From positions 124,001-188,000 of the forward strand of contig NZ_JAHIAB010000007.1 of NCBI RefSeq assembly GCF_018760365.1: a stretch of DNA of 64,000 nucleotides, in the 5' to 3' direction. Within the stretch, counting starts at the first letter, position 1, and the number at the start of each line of letters is the position of its first letter. This DNA comes from Pseudooceanicola endophyticus (lineage in GTDB: Bacteria; Pseudomonadota; Alphaproteobacteria; Rhodobacterales; Rhodobacteraceae). The translations under genes and the position numbers were made by a program. Below the pieces are notes generated by a model, which was not told where the DNA came from, did not search any database, and saw only the letters and a list, made by a program, of their open reading frames with translations. This document shows, in pieces, positions 16,564-28,157 of this stretch.

Positions 16564-17430
16564 ATGGCAGGTGAAATCCATACCTATTTCGAAGGCAGCT
16601 GGCACCAGGGCGACATCCCCGTGATGAAGGCGGGCGACCACGCCGCCTGGCTGGGCAGCACGGTCTTCGACGGCGCGCGGATGTTCGACGGCATGATCCC
16701 CGATCTGCGCCCGCACCTGGAGCGCGTGAACCGTTCGGCAGAGTCGCTGATGATCAAGCCGACCGTCGGCGTCGACGAGATGATCGAGATCACCCGCGAA
16801 GGCCTGAACCGCTTTGCCAAGGGCACGCCGGTCTATGTCCGTCCGATGTACTGGGCGCTGGTGGGCAACGAAACCGTCGTGCAGCCCGCCTATGGCGAGG
16901 GCACCGGCTTCTGCATCGCGCTGGAAGAAATGCCGCTGGCCCCGCCCGAGGCCGCGACCACGCTGACCCGCACCCGCTTCCGCCGTCCGACGCTGGACTG
17001 CGCGCTGACCAATGCCAAGGCCGGCAGCCTTTATCCCAACAACGGCCGGATGCTGGCAGAGGCGCGCTCCAAGGGCTTCGGCAACGCGCTGGTGACCGAC
17101 ATTGCCGGCAATGTCGCCGAGACCGCCACCGCCAACGTCTTCATGGTCAAGGACGGAGAGGTCTTCACCCCGATCGCCAACGGCACCTTCCTGTCGGGCC
17201 TGACCCGCAAGCGCCACATCGCCAACCTGCGCGCCGATGGCGTGACGGTGCACGAGGCAGTGCTGACCTATGCCGATTTCGAAGCCGCGGATGAAATCTT
17301 CCTGTCGGGCAACGTCAACAAGGTGACCCCGGTCACCGCCTTCGATGACGTCTCCTACCAGATCGGCCCGATGACCAAGCGCGTGCGCGAACTCTACTGG
17401 GACTGGGCCAAGTCCGACATGATGCTGTAA
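16564..17430 (+). CDS. ilvE: Branched-chain amino acid aminotransferase (class IV PLP)
   Basis: PLP enzyme interconverting Leu, Ile, Val and their 2-oxoacids with glutamate. 288 residues. The fold-type IV signature is present: GSTVFDGARMFDG near 31-43, RPMYW, the catalytic lysine K152 in TNAKAGSLYPNN, and GNVAETATANVF. The ATG at 16564 has AGGAG eight bases upstream. It is shorter than the E. coli enzyme (309), so a D-amino-acid transaminase-like specificity cannot be excluded. The possible attenuator in front supports a branched-chain role. Confidence 0.82.
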   Translation: MAGEIHTYFEGSWHQGDIPVMKAGDHAAWLGSTVFDGARMFDGMIPDLRPHLERVNRSAESLMIKPTVGVDEMIEITREGLNRFAKGTPVYVRPMYWALVGNETVVQPAYGEGTGFCIALEEMPLAPPEAATTLTRTRFRRPTLDCALTNAKAGSLYPNNGRMLAEARSKGFGNALVTDIAGNVAETATANVFMVKDGEVFTPIANGTFLSGLTRKRHIANLRADGVTVHEAVLTYADFEAADEIFLSGNVNKVTPVTAFDDVSYQIGPMTKRVRELYWDWAKSDMML

Positions 17431-17446
17431 GGCATCCCCGATTGCG

Positions 17447-17482
17447 AAAAGGCCCCGGACGGCAGCGTCCGGGGCCTTTTTC
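17447..17482. terminator. Bidirectional terminator between ilvE and the GNAT gene
   Basis: AAAAGGCCCCGGAC (17447-17460) pairs perfectly with GTCCGGGGCCTTTT (17467-17480). It has an A-run on one side and a T-run on the other, so it can work for both convergent genes. Confidence 0.88.
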
Positions 17483-17483
17483 G

Positions 17484-18203
17484 TCAGTCCAGATCCAGCG
17501 CGGGATCGGCGGCCCGCAGCGGCGCCGTCAGCGCCGAAAGCCGGGTGATCTGGCGCCCCTCTTCATCGAAGTTCGCCGGTGACAGCCAGCGGTCATAGGC
17601 GGCCTTCAGCGGCCCCCAGCGATCATCGGGAATGGCAAACCACGCGGTGTCGCGGTTGCGCCCCTTCACCACCATGTGCCTGACGAAGACCCCTTCGTAG
17701 CCAAAGCCCAGCCGCTGGGCCGCGCGCCGCGACGGCAGGTTCAGCGCGTTGCACTTCCATTCGTAGCGCCGGTAGCCGTTGGCAAAGGCCCAGCCCATCA
17801 TCAGCACCATCGCCTCGGTCGCCGCCGGGCTGCCCTGCAACGCCGGAGAGAAGCAGATGTTGCCGACCTCGATGCTGCCGTTCCCCGGCACGATGTTGAG
17901 GTAGCTCGCGACGCCAAGCGCCCGGCCCGTCTGCACGTCGCAGAGCGCCAGGAACAGCACCGCCGGGTCGCCCTGCACCGAGGCGATCCAGGCGCCATAG
18001 GCATCGGCATCCGCGAAGGGACCGACCGGCATGTAGTCCCACAGCCAGTCGTGTCCCTGCCACTGCGCAAACAGGTCCGTCGCATGGGCGGGGGTCAGCG
18101 GCTCGGCCCGGACCAGCCGTCCGCTCAGCACCAGGTCGCGCGGCGGCACGGTTGCGGGCGTCCAGTCGTCCAGCATTTGGCCCAGCGGGCGGGGATCTTC
18201 CAT
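17484..18203 (-). CDS. GNAT family N-acetyltransferase, RimJ/RimL-like
   Basis: 239 residues. The acetyl-CoA fold appears as LSGRLVRAEPLTPAHATDLF, then IEVGNICFSPALQGSPAATEAMVLMMGWAF and YEWKCNALNLPSRRAAQRLGFGYEGVFV, matching ribosomal-protein-alanine acetyltransferase-like members that act on protein N-termini or small molecules. Substrate unknown. GGAG precedes the ATG. Convergent with ilvE across a shared terminator. Confidence 0.8.
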   Translation of the reverse strand: MEDPRPLGQMLDDWTPATVPPRDLVLSGRLVRAEPLTPAHATDLFAQWQGHDWLWDYMPVGPFADADAYGAWIASVQGDPAVLFLALCDVQTGRALGVASYLNIVPGNGSIEVGNICFSPALQGSPAATEAMVLMMGWAFANGYRRYEWKCNALNLPSRRAAQRLGFGYEGVFVRHMVVKGRNRDTAWFAIPDDRWGPLKAAYDRWLSPANFDEEGRQITRLSALTAPLRAADPALDLD

Positions 18204-18313
18204 GTCAGGCTCCGAATTTGTTGATCCCAGACTACGCGGGCAAGCGGCAATGACAAGGAACAGCCCCGCCGGGCAGGCGTTGATCCCTCACAGCCGCCCG
18301 AAAGGAGACAGCC

Positions 18314-18790
18314 ATGCCATCGATCTACGACGCCATCCGCGACGATCACGCCCGTCACCGCGACCTGCTGAAGACCATTGATGCCACCGAAGGCGCCACC
18401 GCCACCCGCGAGGCCGCCTTCCAGGCGCTTTACCACGACATCAAGTCCCATTCCGCCGCCGAGGAAGAGACCTTCTATTCCAAGCTGATGCAAAAGACCT
18501 GGGGCCAGGACATGGCGCGCCATTCGGTGGCCGAGCACCACGATATCGACGACATCCTGGAAGAGCTGCGCGAAAAGGACATGTCCTCGCCCGGCTGGAT
18601 CCAGCGCTTCCGGGTGCTGAAGCATGATTACGAGCACCACATGGACGAGGAAGAGGCCGATCTGTTCACCCGCGCCCGCGAGGTCATCGGCGCCCAGCAC
18701 AATGACCGTTTCGGCGCCGACTTCCTGAAGCGCAAGGCGCAGGAAGAGGAGCTGATCGAGAAGAAGCGCGCCGAGGCGCTGGAGGAATAA
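18314..18790 (+). CDS. Hemerythrin HHE-domain protein
   Basis: 158 residues, four-helix bundle with the regularly spaced iron-ligand candidates: DDHARHRDLL near the start, HSAAEEETFYSKL, AEHHDIDDILEEL and HDYEHHMDEEEADLF. A charged helical tail (about 135-158) follows. Such proteins bind a di-iron centre and sense or store oxygen, NO or iron; which applies here cannot be read from sequence. GAAAGGAG precedes the ATG. Confidence 0.85.
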   Translation: MPSIYDAIRDDHARHRDLLKTIDATEGATATREAAFQALYHDIKSHSAAEEETFYSKLMQKTWGQDMARHSVAEHHDIDDILEELREKDMSSPGWIQRFRVLKHDYEHHMDEEEADLFTRAREVIGAQHNDRFGADFLKRKAQEEELIEKKRAEALEE

Positions 18791-18816
18791 GCCCCCGACG
18801 GCAAAATGAACGGCAA

Positions 18817-18848
18817 AAGGCCCAGACCATCAGGTCCGGGCCTTCTTT
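18817..18848. terminator. Bidirectional terminator-like hairpin
   Basis: AAGGCCCAGACC (18817-18828) and GGTCCGGGCCTT (18833-18844) pair with a single A-C mismatch (G-U on the other strand), between the convergent hemerythrin and reductase genes. Confidence 0.6.
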
Positions 18849-18897
18849 CCGGGGGCGGACAGAACCGAGGGAGCGACCCGCCCGGCCCCCGAAGGGA

Positions 18898-19740
18898 TCA
18901 GAGCGCGGCAGCCATGGCCGCCGACAGCGGCGTCGTCGGGTGGCCGATCAGCGTCGACAGCGTGGTGCCCGTGTCATACAGCGCGCCCGTCTTGGCGCCG
19001 GTGTCGAAGCTGGCGTAGGCGGCGGCCATCGGGGCGGGCAGGCCCGCGCCCTCCAGACCCTTGGCATAGTCGGCCTCGCTCAGGTCGACGTAGGGAACGT
19101 CCTTGCCCGATTGCCTCGACAGCTCGGCGGCCAGCTCGCTCAGCGTGTAGGCGCTGTCGCCCGAGAGCTCCAGCACCTGACCGTCATAGGCGTCGGTGGT
19201 CAGCACGGCGACGGCGGCATCGGCATAGTCGGCGCGGCTGGCGGAGGAAATCTTGCCCTCGCCCGCAGCGCCGTAGAAGGCGCCATTGGCCAGTGCCGGG
19301 CCGACCGAGGCAAGGTAGTTCTCGGTGTACCAGCCATTGCGCAGGATCACCGTCTTTAGGCCGGACGCGGCCAGTGCCGCTTCGGTCGCCAGGTGCTCTT
19401 CGGCCAGGCTCAGGACCGAGGTATCGGCATGGAGCAGGCTGGTATAGACGATGCGCGCGACACCGGCGGCCTTGGCGGCGGCAATCACGTTGGCATGCTG
19501 GGTGGCACGCTGGCCGATCTCGTTCCCCGAGATCAGCAGAACGGTGTCGATGCCCGCCAGCGCCGGTTCCAGCGTCTCGGGCTTGTTGTAATCGGCGGCG
19601 CGGGCGGTGACGCCCAGATCGGCGGCCTTTTCGGGGCTGCGCACCAGCGCGACGATCTGATCGGCGGGCAGCTTGGCCTTCAGTTTCTCGATGACAAGGC
19701 GGCCCAGCTGGCCGGTGGCTCCGGTAACGGCGATGGTCAT
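18898..19740 (-). CDS. NmrA-like NAD(P)H:quinone oxidoreductase, QorB type
   Basis: 280 residues. The Rossmann GxxGxxG is at residues 7-13 (VTGATGQLGRLVIE). Later segments VYTSLLHAD, VILRNGWYTENY and YTLSELAAELSRQSGKDV match the SDR/NmrA subfamily of E. coli QorB (YtfG). It likely reduces quinones with NADPH in the cytosol. It is divergent from an HxlR regulator across 81 bases, the same partnership as qorB-ytfH in E. coli, so the regulator probably controls it. Confidence 0.82.
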   Translation of the reverse strand: MTIAVTGATGQLGRLVIEKLKAKLPADQIVALVRSPEKAADLGVTARAADYNKPETLEPALAGIDTVLLISGNEIGQRATQHANVIAAAKAAGVARIVYTSLLHADTSVLSLAEEHLATEAALAASGLKTVILRNGWYTENYLASVGPALANGAFYGAAGEGKISSASRADYADAAVAVLTTDAYDGQVLELSGDSAYTLSELAAELSRQSGKDVPYVDLSEADYAKGLEGAGLPAPMAAAYASFDTGAKTGALYDTGTTLSTLIGHPTTPLSAAMAAAL

Positions 19741-19752
19741 GGCGATGATCCT

Positions 19753-19821
19753 TTGCATTCGGTGATGCGACTCGGATATACGAAGCGCAAACTTTTCGTA
19801 AGTACGCACAGGAATGTAAGT
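19753..19821 (+). promoter_or_regulatory. Divergent promoter/operator region of the HxlR-reductase pair
   Basis: Rightward promoter candidate TTGCAT (19753-19758), 18-base spacer, TATACG (19777-19782). Overlapping its -10 is the inverted repeat TACGAA (19779-19784)/TTCGTA (19795-19800), and GTAAGTA occurs twice 18 bases apart (19798 and 19816). These are candidate HxlR operator elements. Confidence 0.4.
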
Positions 19822-20229
19822 ATGGAACAGCCCGGCCCCCTGGAACCCGAGAAGCTGTCGGAACGGTTGCGGCGCGGCGACCTGATGGCGGCAAACTGCC
19901 CCTCGCGCGAGGTGCTCAAGCACATGACAAGCCGCTGGGGGGTGCTGGTGCTGATCGCGCTGGAACACGAGACGCTGCGCTTTTCCGCCCTGCGCCGCCG
20001 CGTCGGCGGGGTGAGCGAGCGGATGCTGGCGCAGACCCTGCAATGGCTGGAGGGCGACGGGCTGGTGCTGCGGGTGGCCCATGACGTGATCCCGCCGCAT
20101 GTCGACTACAGCCTGACGCCGCTGGGCCGGGAGGCCGCCGTGCATGTCCGGGGCCTGGCCGACTGGATCGAGACCGCCCTGCCCCGCATCGCCGCGCACT
20201 GGCCGGATCCGCAAGAGGCGGAGGCCTGA
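19822..20229 (+). CDS. HxlR family winged-helix transcriptional regulator
   Basis: 135 residues. The HxlR/MarR-like core is clear: CPSREVLKHMTSRWGVLVLIAL, then LRFSALRRRVGGVSERMLAQTLQWLEGDGLV as the recognition helix, and the wing HVDYSLTPLGREA. HxlR proteins typically respond to quinones, aldehydes or redox stress, often through a cysteine; here the only cysteine is Cys26 of NCPSRE. It is divergent from the QorB-like gene, which is its likely target. Confidence 0.88.
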   Translation: MEQPGPLEPEKLSERLRRGDLMAANCPSREVLKHMTSRWGVLVLIALEHETLRFSALRRRVGGVSERMLAQTLQWLEGDGLVLRVAHDVIPPHVDYSLTPLGREAAVHVRGLADWIETALPRIAAHWPDPQEAEA

Positions 20230-20236
20230 AACGGAA

Positions 20237-20264
20237 ACACCCGGCCCACGAAGGGGCCGGGTGT
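20237..20264. terminator. Inverted repeat between HxlR and aspS genes
   Basis: ACACCCGGCCC (20237-20247) pairs perfectly with GGGCCGGGTGT (20254-20264), between the convergent HxlR and aspS genes. There is no good U-run on the plus strand and only a weak one on the minus strand. Confidence 0.5.
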
Positions 20265-20337
20265 GCTGCCTGTATATTTCGATCTGCCTCGTCCAGGGTG
20301 CCCGACACCCCGGAATCTGAGGTGCCGAATCCCTAGA

Positions 20338-22119
20338 TCATTCTTGCGGGATAACCCGCAGATTCAGCTCCATGAGCTGTTCGGGGGTGGGCTCGCCGGG
20401 CGCGCCCATCATCAGGTCTTCCGCGCGCTGGTTCATCGGGAACAGGATGACCTCGCGGATGTTCTGCTCGTCTGCCAGCAGCATGACGATGCGGTCGATG
20501 CCGGCCGCGCAGCCGCCGTGCGGGGGCGCGCCGTACTGGAAGGCGTTGACCATACCGCCGAAGCGCTTGATCACCTCTTCCTTGCCATAGCCGGCCAGTT
20601 CGAAGGCCTTGAACATGATCTCGGGCTTGTGGTTCCGGATCGCGCCCGAGACCAGCTCATAGCCGTTGCAGGCCAGGTCGTACTGGAAGCCGCGCACGTC
20701 GAGCGGGTTGCCCTCCAGCGCTTCCATGCCGCCCTGGGGCATCGAGAAGGGGTTGTGCTCGAAGTCGAGCTTGCCGGTCTCGGGGTCCTGTTCGTAGATC
20801 GGGAAATCGACGATCCAGGCAAAGGCGAAACGGTTCTGGTCGGTCAGGCCCAGCTCGTCGCCGATGACGGTGCGGGCCTTGCCGGCAACCGTCTGGAACT
20901 GCTTCGGCTTGCCGCCCAGGAAGAAGGCCGCGTCGCCGACGCCCAGGCCCAGCTGCTGGCGGATCGCCTCGGTGCGCTCGGGGCCGATGTTCTTGGCCAG
21001 GGGACCGGCCGCTTCCATCTCGCCATTGGCTTCGCGCCAGAAGATGTAGCCCATGCCGGGCAGACCTTCCTTCTGGGCGAAGGCGTTCATGCGGTCGCAG
21101 AACTTGCGGCTGCCACCTTTCGGCGCGGGAATGGCGCGGATCTCGGTGCCTTCCTGCTCCAGCAGCTTGGCGAAGATCGCGAAACCGGATCCGGCGAAAT
21201 GCTCGGACACGACCTGCATCTTGATCGGGTTGCGAAGGTCCGGCTTGTCGGTGCCGTACCACAGCGCGGAATCCTTGTAGGAGATCTGCGGCCAGCTTGC
21301 CGGATCATCCACTTTCTTGCCTTCGCCGAATTCCTCGAAGACGCCTGCCAGCACCGGGCTGATCGTGTCGAACACGTCCTGCTGGGTGACAAAGCTCATT
21401 TCCATGTCGAGCTGGTAGAAGTCGGTGGGCGAACGGTCGGCGCGCGGGTCCTCATCGCGGAAGCAGGGCGCGATCTGGAAATACTTGTCGAAGCCCGACA
21501 CCATCAGCAGCTGCTTGAACTGCTGGGGGGCCTGCGGCAGCGCGTAGAACTTGCCCGGGTGCAGACGCGAGGGCACCAGGAAGTCGCGCGCGCCTTCGGG
21601 GCTGGACGCGGTGATGATCGGCGTCTGGTATTCGCGGAAGCCCTTGTCCCACATGCGCTTGCGCATCGAGGACACAACGTCCGAGCGCAGCGTCATGTTC
21701 TTCTGCATCACTTCGCGGCGCAGGTCGAGGTAGCGATAGCGCAGGCGGGTTTCCTCGGGGTATTCCTGTTCGCCGAAGACCATCAGCGGCAGTTCCTTCG
21801 CGGCGCCCAGCACCTCGATGTCACGCACGAAGACCTCGATCTCGCCGGTGGGCAGCTTGGGGTTCACCAAGCTTTCGTCGCGGGCCTTCACCTCGCCGTC
21901 GATGCGGATGCACCATTCGGAACGGACCTTCTCGACAGCGGCGAAGGCCGCGCTGTCGGGGTCGCACAGAACCTGGGTGGTGCCATAGTGGTCGCGCAGG
22001 TCGATGAAGAGAATGCCGCCGTGATCGCGCACCCGGTGCACCCAGCCGGACAGGCGAACGGTTTCGCCGACGTTGGCCTTCGTGAGAGCGGCGCAGGTGT
22101 GGCTGCGATAGGTATGCAT
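20338..22119 (-). CDS. aspS: Aspartyl-tRNA synthetase
   Basis: Class II synthetase charging tRNA-Asp (and possibly tRNA-Asn in a non-discriminating form). 593 residues, standard bacterial length. The OB-fold anticodon domain starts [23 protein letters not shown]; motif 2 is [19 protein letters not shown]; motif 3 near the C-terminus is [15 protein letters not shown]; the bacterial GAD insertion lies between. I start at ATG 22119 (MHTYRSHTC); upstream in-frame codons give an arginine-rich non-conserved extension. Confidence 0.95.
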   Translation of the reverse strand: MHTYRSHTCAALTKANVGETVRLSGWVHRVRDHGGILFIDLRDHYGTTQVLCDPDSAAFAAVEKVRSEWCIRIDGEVKARDESLVNPKLPTGEIEVFVRDIEVLGAAKELPLMVFGEQEYPEETRLRYRYLDLRREVMQKNMTLRSDVVSSMRKRMWDKGFREYQTPIITASSPEGARDFLVPSRLHPGKFYALPQAPQQFKQLLMVSGFDKYFQIAPCFRDEDPRADRSPTDFYQLDMEMSFVTQQDVFDTISPVLAGVFEEFGEGKKVDDPASWPQISYKDSALWYGTDKPDLRNPIKMQVVSEHFAGSGFAIFAKLLEQEGTEIRAIPAPKGGSRKFCDRMNAFAQKEGLPGMGYIFWREANGEMEAAGPLAKNIGPERTEAIRQQLGLGVGDAAFFLGGKPKQFQTVAGKARTVIGDELGLTDQNRFAFAWIVDFPIYEQDPETGKLDFEHNPFSMPQGGMEALEGNPLDVRGFQYDLACNGYELVSGAIRNHKPEIMFKAFELAGYGKEEVIKRFGGMVNAFQYGAPPHGGCAAGIDRIVMLLADEQNIREVILFPMNQRAEDLMMGAPGEPTPEQLMELNLRVIPQE

Positions 22120-22517
22120 GGTTCTGTCCTCGGTGTCCGGGTCGGATGGGCGGCGGCTCACGCGCGTGCGCGGGAAAAGCCTGCGCCGGATCACATGGAA
22201 GGCACTTGAAGTCAAGGGAGGCAGGGCCGCGCGTGCCGGAACGGCAGGCGAGACTCACCCCGGGCGACTCATTGCCTGCCCCCTTGCTGACCCCGGGTCC
22301 GCTGCAAATTTAGGCGGGTCCTCCCGATAATGTTCCCAAAATGCGGGCTCGGAGTACGCCTGTGCACATTGCAAAGGCCCTCTCGCGATTTACAATCATC
22401 TTCACGCTCTGCACAAAATGCGGAACCAATGGCTTTTGCCGGTGGTGTCCCGAGGGTGGCGGGAGATGCCGGGCCAGCATTCAGGACGAGGGACTCCCTT
22501 CACGGGGAGACACGACT
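22120..22517. other. Intergenic region between aspS and the cyclopropane synthase gene
   Basis: A 398-base divergent gap with no convincing gene. The left half is GC-rich and should hold the aspS promoter (a TTGACT on the minus strand at 22210-22215, without a clear -10). The right half is more AT-rich and carries the promoter at 22369-22396. A reading frame open from 22341 into the synthase gene is explained by this leader and is not counted as protein. Confidence 0.5.
22369..22396 (+). promoter_or_regulatory. Promoter of the cyclopropane fatty acid synthase gene
   Basis: TTGCAA (22369-22374), a 16-base spacer and TACAAT (22391-22396) form a good sigma-70-type promoter. Transcription would begin near 22403, giving a leader of about 115 bases. 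Confidence 0.6.
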
Positions 22518-23759
22518 ATGTGGGAAAAACTGATTAACACCTTCCTGGAACGCGCGATCCGAAAGGGTCGGCTCTCCATCACCTATGCCGACGGCACGGT
22601 GCGCACCTTCGGTGGTGCCCCCGGCGCCCCGGATATCGCGGTGAAAATTCACGATGCCGATCTTCCCCGGAAGATGGTGTACGACTTCGAACTGGCCTTC
22701 TGCGAAGCCTATATGGACGAGCGGCTGACCATCGAGAACGACGACCTTTACGGGATCATCACCCTGGGCCTGACCAACCTGCGCGACGCCCCTGCAGCGT
22801 GGTGGCAGCGTCCGATGCAGATGATCCGCCACGCTTCGCGGCGGATCGCCCAGTTCAACCCGGTCGGCAAGGCCCAGGACAACGTGGCACACCACTATGA
22901 CCTGTCGGGCAAGCTTTACGACCTGTTCCTCGACGAGGACCGTCAGTACAGCTGCGCCTACTGGCCGAGCCTGGACATCACCCTGGAAGAGGCGCAGCTT
23001 GCCAAGAAGCGCCACATCGCCAACAAGCTGCGCATCGAGCGCGGCATGAAGGTGCTGGACATCGGCTGCGGCTGGGGCGGCATGGCGCTGACCCTGGCGC
23101 AGGAATACGGCGCCAAGGTCGTCGGCGTCACCCTTTCGAAAGAACAGCACGCCATCGCGGTGAACCGGGTCAAGGCCCTGGGCCTGGAGGGCCAGGTCGA
23201 CATCCGCCTGCAGGACTACCGCCACGTGGACGAGACCTTCGACCGCATCGTCTCGGTCGGCATGTTCGAGCATGTCGGCGTGCCGCATTACCGCGAGTAC
23301 TTCCGCCACGTGAAGAAGTTCCTCGCCCCCGACGGCGTGGCGCTGATCCACACCATCGGGCGCTCGGACCCGCCGGGCATCACCAACAACTTCATCACCA
23401 AGTACATCTTCCCGGGCGGCTACGTGCCGGCGATGTCCGAGGCCATGGCCGCGGTGGAGAAGGAGAAGCTGGTCGCGACCGACGTCGAGGTCTGGCGCCT
23501 GCACTATGCCGAGACCCTGAAGCACTGGTACGAGCGCTTCATGGAGAACGTCGACAAGGCGCGCGAGATCTACGACGACCGCTTCGTGCGGATGTGGCGC
23601 CTCTACCTGATCGCCTGCGAGATGACCTTCCGGCTGAACGACCAGGTGGTGTTCCAGTTCCAGCTGGCCCGCGACCAGGAAGCCGTGCCGCTGACCCGCG
23701 ACTACCTTTACGTGGAACCCGAGCACGTCCCCCTGCCCCAGGCCAAGGCCGCGCAGTAA
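22518..23759 (+). CDS. cfa: Cyclopropane-fatty-acyl-phospholipid synthase family methyltransferase
   Basis: SAM-dependent enzyme adding a methylene (or methyl) carbon to unsaturated acyl chains of membrane phospholipids. 413 residues. SAM motif VLDIGCGWGG at about 179-188, DNVAHHYDLSGKLYDLFLDE and RQYSCAYW just before it, and VGMFEHVGVPHYREYF after it are the family's active-site regions. The start at 22518 has GGGGAGA seven bases upstream. Rhodobacterales carry several paralogues, including ones making methylated or furan acids, so the exact product is uncertain. Confidence 0.87.
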   Translation: MWEKLINTFLERAIRKGRLSITYADGTVRTFGGAPGAPDIAVKIHDADLPRKMVYDFELAFCEAYMDERLTIENDDLYGIITLGLTNLRDAPAAWWQRPMQMIRHASRRIAQFNPVGKAQDNVAHHYDLSGKLYDLFLDEDRQYSCAYWPSLDITLEEAQLAKKRHIANKLRIERGMKVLDIGCGWGGMALTLAQEYGAKVVGVTLSKEQHAIAVNRVKALGLEGQVDIRLQDYRHVDETFDRIVSVGMFEHVGVPHYREYFRHVKKFLAPDGVALIHTIGRSDPPGITNNFITKYIFPGGYVPAMSEAMAAVEKEKLVATDVEVWRLHYAETLKHWYERFMENVDKAREIYDDRFVRMWRLYLIACEMTFRLNDQVVFQFQLARDQEAVPLTRDYLYVEPEHVPLPQAKAAQ

Positions 23760-23779
23760 GGCAAGATCACGGTTTCGGG

Positions 23780-23810
23780 ACGGCGCCCCCTGCGGGCGCC
23801 GTTTCGCGTT
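23780..23810 (+). terminator. Terminator after the cyclopropane synthase gene
   Basis: ACGGCGCCC (23780-23788) and GGGCGCCGT (23794-23802) form a perfect stem with a 5-base loop, followed by TTCGCGTT. Confidence 0.55.
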
Positions 23811-23822
23811 CCGGGCCGGTCC

Positions 23823-23890
23823 GGGGGCGCTGCCCCCATCGGCCCCGGGGGGCCGATTCCCCCGAGGTATTTCGGACAAGAAAATGACCG
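23823..23890 (-). repeat. Intergenic palindromic repeat, copy A
   Basis: On the minus strand it reads a T-rich start, AATACCTCGGGGGA (23858-23871), a stem-loop (ATCGGCCCC with GGGGCCGAT, 23838-23857), and GGGGGCAGCGCCCCC (23823-23837). The same order of modules recurs at 28772-28883 and 61525-61584. It lies between the synthase gene and carB. Confidence 0.75.
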
Positions 23891-23953
23891 AGCCCGAGTT
23901 TCCCTGCGGGCACGGGGGCTTGGCGCGAAGGCGGGGCTGCGTGCCGAGAGGGG

Positions 23954-23981
23954 TTGAACCCCGCCGCTTGCCGGATATAAC
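23954..23981 (+). promoter_or_regulatory. carB promoter
   Basis: TTGAAC (23954-23959), 16-base spacer, TATAAC (23976-23981): a good housekeeping promoter. The leader of about 53 bases contains a small GGGGCT/AGCCCC hairpin and GAGGGG ahead of the start. Confidence 0.6.
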
Positions 23982-24040
23982 GCAGCCAATTTGCGCGGGG
24001 CTCACGAAGCCCCTGATTTGCTCTGCCTGAGGGGTCTGCC

Positions 24041-27325
<3,285 letters not shown>

Positions 27326-27354
27326 CAGGCTGGCCGGGTGAAAAAGGAGAACCC

Positions 27355-27438
27355 ATGCGTCCCTACATCCGGCTTGCGGCCCTGGGCGCGCTGATCGGCC
27401 TTTCGGCCTGCGGCGTGCCCTTCGTCCCGCTGATCTGA
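27355..27438 (+). CDS. 27-residue small lipoprotein
   Basis: A very short gene 29 bases after carB with an excellent ribosome site, AAAGGAGA, seven bases before the ATG. The peptide has a short basic start, a hydrophobic core and a lipobox LSAC with Cys19, leaving a mature lipopeptide of only nine residues (CGVPFVPLI). Signal peptidase II processing and lipidation are inferred from the motif. Function unknown; entericidin-like or cell-envelope lipopeptides are possible analogues. It is probably co-transcribed with carB and ends before the terminator at 27458-27489. Confidence 0.7.
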   Translation: MRPYIRLAALGALIGLSACGVPFVPLI

Positions 27439-27457
27439 CGATCGGCTGCACCTTTCG

Positions 27458-27489
27458 AAACCCGCCCGGGCCCGGCCCGCGGCGGGTTT
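27458..27489 (+). terminator. Terminator after carB and the small lipoprotein gene
   Basis: AAACCCGCC (27458-27466) and GGCGGGTTT (27481-27489) form a 9-bp stem whose 3' arm ends in a T-run. The 14-base loop is GC-rich. Confidence 0.6.
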
Positions 27490-27596
27490 CTGCTGCCCGG
27501 CGGCCTGCCGCCGGTGCGCGCCCGCCAGGGAACCCGGCCCCCGGGGGTCTTCGTTAAGTCTGTGATCCAACCGCAAAACCGCGAAAGGAGCAGACC

Positions 27597-28076
27597 ATGA
27601 AAGACCTCTCCAACAACACCGCCCAGGACCTCTGGACCCGCCTCGACAAGGCCACTGCCGGCATGTTGCAGACCGGCCCGGAGCAATTCGACCCGATGGC
27701 CCCCTTCGCCGATGCCGAGGAGGGGATGGTATGGTTCATCACCGCCATGGGCACCCAGGCGCACCAGGCCGCAATCGAAAAGCGCGACAGCCGCTTCCTG
27801 GTCTGCGACCAGCACGCCCGGCTGCACGCTCATCTGGAGGGGTCCCTGCACGAGGTGTTCCGCCCCGCCAAGCTCGATGCGCTCTGGTCCCCGGTGACGG
27901 AGGCCTGGTTCGAACAGGGCCGCGCCGATCCCGCCGTACGGCTGCTCTGTTTCCGCCCGACCCGTGCCGAGGTCTGGCTGACCGAGGGCGGCGCCAGCTT
28001 CCTCTACCAGATCGCCCGGGCGCGGCATTCGTCCCGCACCCCCGATATCGGCCACCACGAGGTCCTGACCTTCTGA
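27597..28076 (+). CDS. Pyridoxamine 5'-phosphate oxidase-like (general stress protein 26 type)
   Basis: 159 residues. Segments such as EGMVWFITAMGTQAHQAAIEK, AHLEGSLHEVFRPAKLDALWSPVTEAWFEQGRADP and LLCFRPTRAEVWLTEGG match the PNPOx-like split-barrel flavin-binding family annotated as general stress protein. These bind FMN or related cofactors; physiological role unknown. GAAAGGAG precedes the start. Confidence 0.78.
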   Translation: MKDLSNNTAQDLWTRLDKATAGMLQTGPEQFDPMAPFADAEEGMVWFITAMGTQAHQAAIEKRDSRFLVCDQHARLHAHLEGSLHEVFRPAKLDALWSPVTEAWFEQGRADPAVRLLCFRPTRAEVWLTEGGASFLYQIARARHSSRTPDIGHHEVLTF

Positions 28077-28115
28077 AGGCCCCTCCCGCGGCGCCTGTCG
28101 CTGCGGGAGGCCTTC
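28075..28115 (+). terminator. Hairpin between the stress-protein gene and tdk
   Basis: GAAGGCC..TCCCGC at the stop codon (28075-28089) pairs with GCGGGAGGCCTTC (28103-28115), leaving a two-base bulge. Without a U-run it may be only a weak terminator. Confidence 0.35.
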
Positions 28116-28157
28116 CCGCGCTTGCCCGCTCCGGCGTCAGAGGGTAACTCCGGCGCC

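Noticed and set aside
22341..22517. 59-residue N-terminal extension of the cyclopropane synthase
   Set aside because: It would overlap a good promoter (22369-22396), and the normal family start has a perfect ribosome site at 22504.
23941..24000. tRNA-like sequence with TTGAACCCC near the carB promoter
   Set aside because: No cloverleaf can be formed; the TTGAAC is better explained as the -35 box.
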